A program made the translations under genes and the position numbers. 5,608 nucleotides of DNA, taken from assembly GCA_031276935.1 (NCBI GenBank), contig JAISMD010000021.1, forward strand, positions 1 through 5,608, written 5' to 3'. The notes under the pieces are model-generated. The model ran no database searches, was not told where the DNA came from, and saw nothing but the letters and a program-made list of their open reading frames with translations. This DNA is from Puniceicoccales bacterium. GTDB lineage: Bacteria; Verrucomicrobiota; Verrucomicrobiia; Opitutales; LL51. The first letter of the stretch is position 1; each line of letters begins with the position of its first letter. Below, piece after piece: positions 5,297-5,608 of this stretch.

Positions 5297-5608
5297 CTAA
5301 TGGCAGAGGAAGAATGTATCCATTGTTTGGTTCGGGGAAGGAATTTTATCGATCCAAGAAAACTTGTGGAGCAGGTTTGGGGTAGCAAAAATGGGACAAT
5401 TATTGACGAAAGCCAAGGCAATCGCATCACTGGGGCGAGCGTCCAGGGACACCAAAGTACCTCTGTATTTGAGAACAATCTTCGCAAAAAAGATACCTTC
5501 GCAGTAGTCACTGATCACAATACTTTGAATGTGAGCACCGAGGGCGGTGATACAATTGGAGAGCAGGGTAAAGGTATTGGGGCGCTTAGAGATTCGTTTT
5601 TGAAAAAT
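5297..5608 (-). CDS. Bifunctional nuclease family (DUF151/BFN) protein, C-terminal part
   Basis: The reading frame is open from the right edge to a TAG at 5297-5299, giving the last 103 residues; the start lies outside. BFN-domain proteins are small proteins named for a plant member with reported RNase and DNase activity; in bacteria they are widespread and poorly characterised. The hallmark is clear: LDARPSDAIALA at about 55-66, preceded by VISDYCEGIFFAKIVL (31-46) and KRPNTFTLLSNCITALGA (8-25, the usual RP..H/F.L...L..LGA pattern), and followed by CPIFATPNLLHK (71-82). After the domain there are only about 20 residues, with no UVR (UvrB/C-binding) domain of the kind some members carry. A GTG at 5516-5518 could be mistaken for a start, but the conserved residues before it show it is an internal Val. 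It lies 142 bp upstream of rarA on the same strand; rarA appears to have its own promoter. Confidence 0.9.
   Translation of the reverse strand: MFQKRISKRPNTFTLLSNCITALGAHIQSIVISDYCEGIFFAKIVLKYRGTLVSLDARPSDAIALAFVNNCPIFATPNLLHKFSWIDKIPSPNQTMDTFFLCH

Noticed and set aside
5287..5511. Minus-strand frame of 74 codons overlapping the nuclease gene in another frame
   Set aside because: The other frame carries the LDARPSDAIALA hallmark, so this one is a shadow.

Overview
The window looks like part of a Gram-negative, probably host-associated bacterial chromosome of moderate-to-low GC content. It holds standard housekeeping genes interleaved with three small ankyrin-repeat genes whose products carry N-terminal signal peptides. 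Exported ankyrin proteins beside conserved genes are typical of symbionts, intracellular bacteria and some free-living Verrucomicrobiota-like lineages. The RarA and bifunctional-nuclease sequences would fit the Verrucomicrobiota/Opitutae neighbourhood, but that placement is a low-confidence impression from memory, not a computed result.

Layout, left to right. (1) The N-terminal half of an M42-family metallo-aminopeptidase on the minus strand, cut by the left edge. (2) A Rho-independent terminator hairpin (634-660), followed by ankyrin gene A (705-1280, minus). (3) A 158-bp AT-rich spacer with a perfect 11-bp inverted repeat (1345-1393). (4) Ankyrin gene B (1439-2224, minus). (5) A divergent, A-tract-rich intergenic region leading to the only plus-strand gene, a glyoxalase-II-like metallo-beta-lactamase-fold hydrolase (2373-3029, GTG start). 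(6) Ankyrin gene C (3045-3671, minus), which converges on the hydrolase gene with a 15-bp gap. (7) Full-length rarA/mgsA (3859-5154, minus), an AAA+ replication-fork ATPase. (8) The C-terminal part of a DUF151 bifunctional-nuclease-family protein (5297 to the right edge, minus). No gene-free stretch exceeds 190 bp. No tRNA, rRNA, insertion sequence or CRISPR array was seen.

How the parts relate. The housekeeping genes (M42 peptidase, hydrolase, rarA, nuclease) have no obvious shared pathway. Each gene is separated by 140-190 bp apart from the convergent pair, so most are probably transcribed alone. The three ankyrin genes are best read as a diverged paralogous cluster of exported protein-binding proteins. 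They have recognisable Shine-Dalgarno sequences, whereas rarA, the M42 gene and the hydrolase gene do not. For rarA (and more weakly M42) a promoter-like -10 box lies so close to the ATG that a leaderless mRNA is likely. No wholly new system is demonstrated. The best leads are the signal-peptide ankyrin cluster, the spacer inverted repeat and the apparent split in translation-initiation style.
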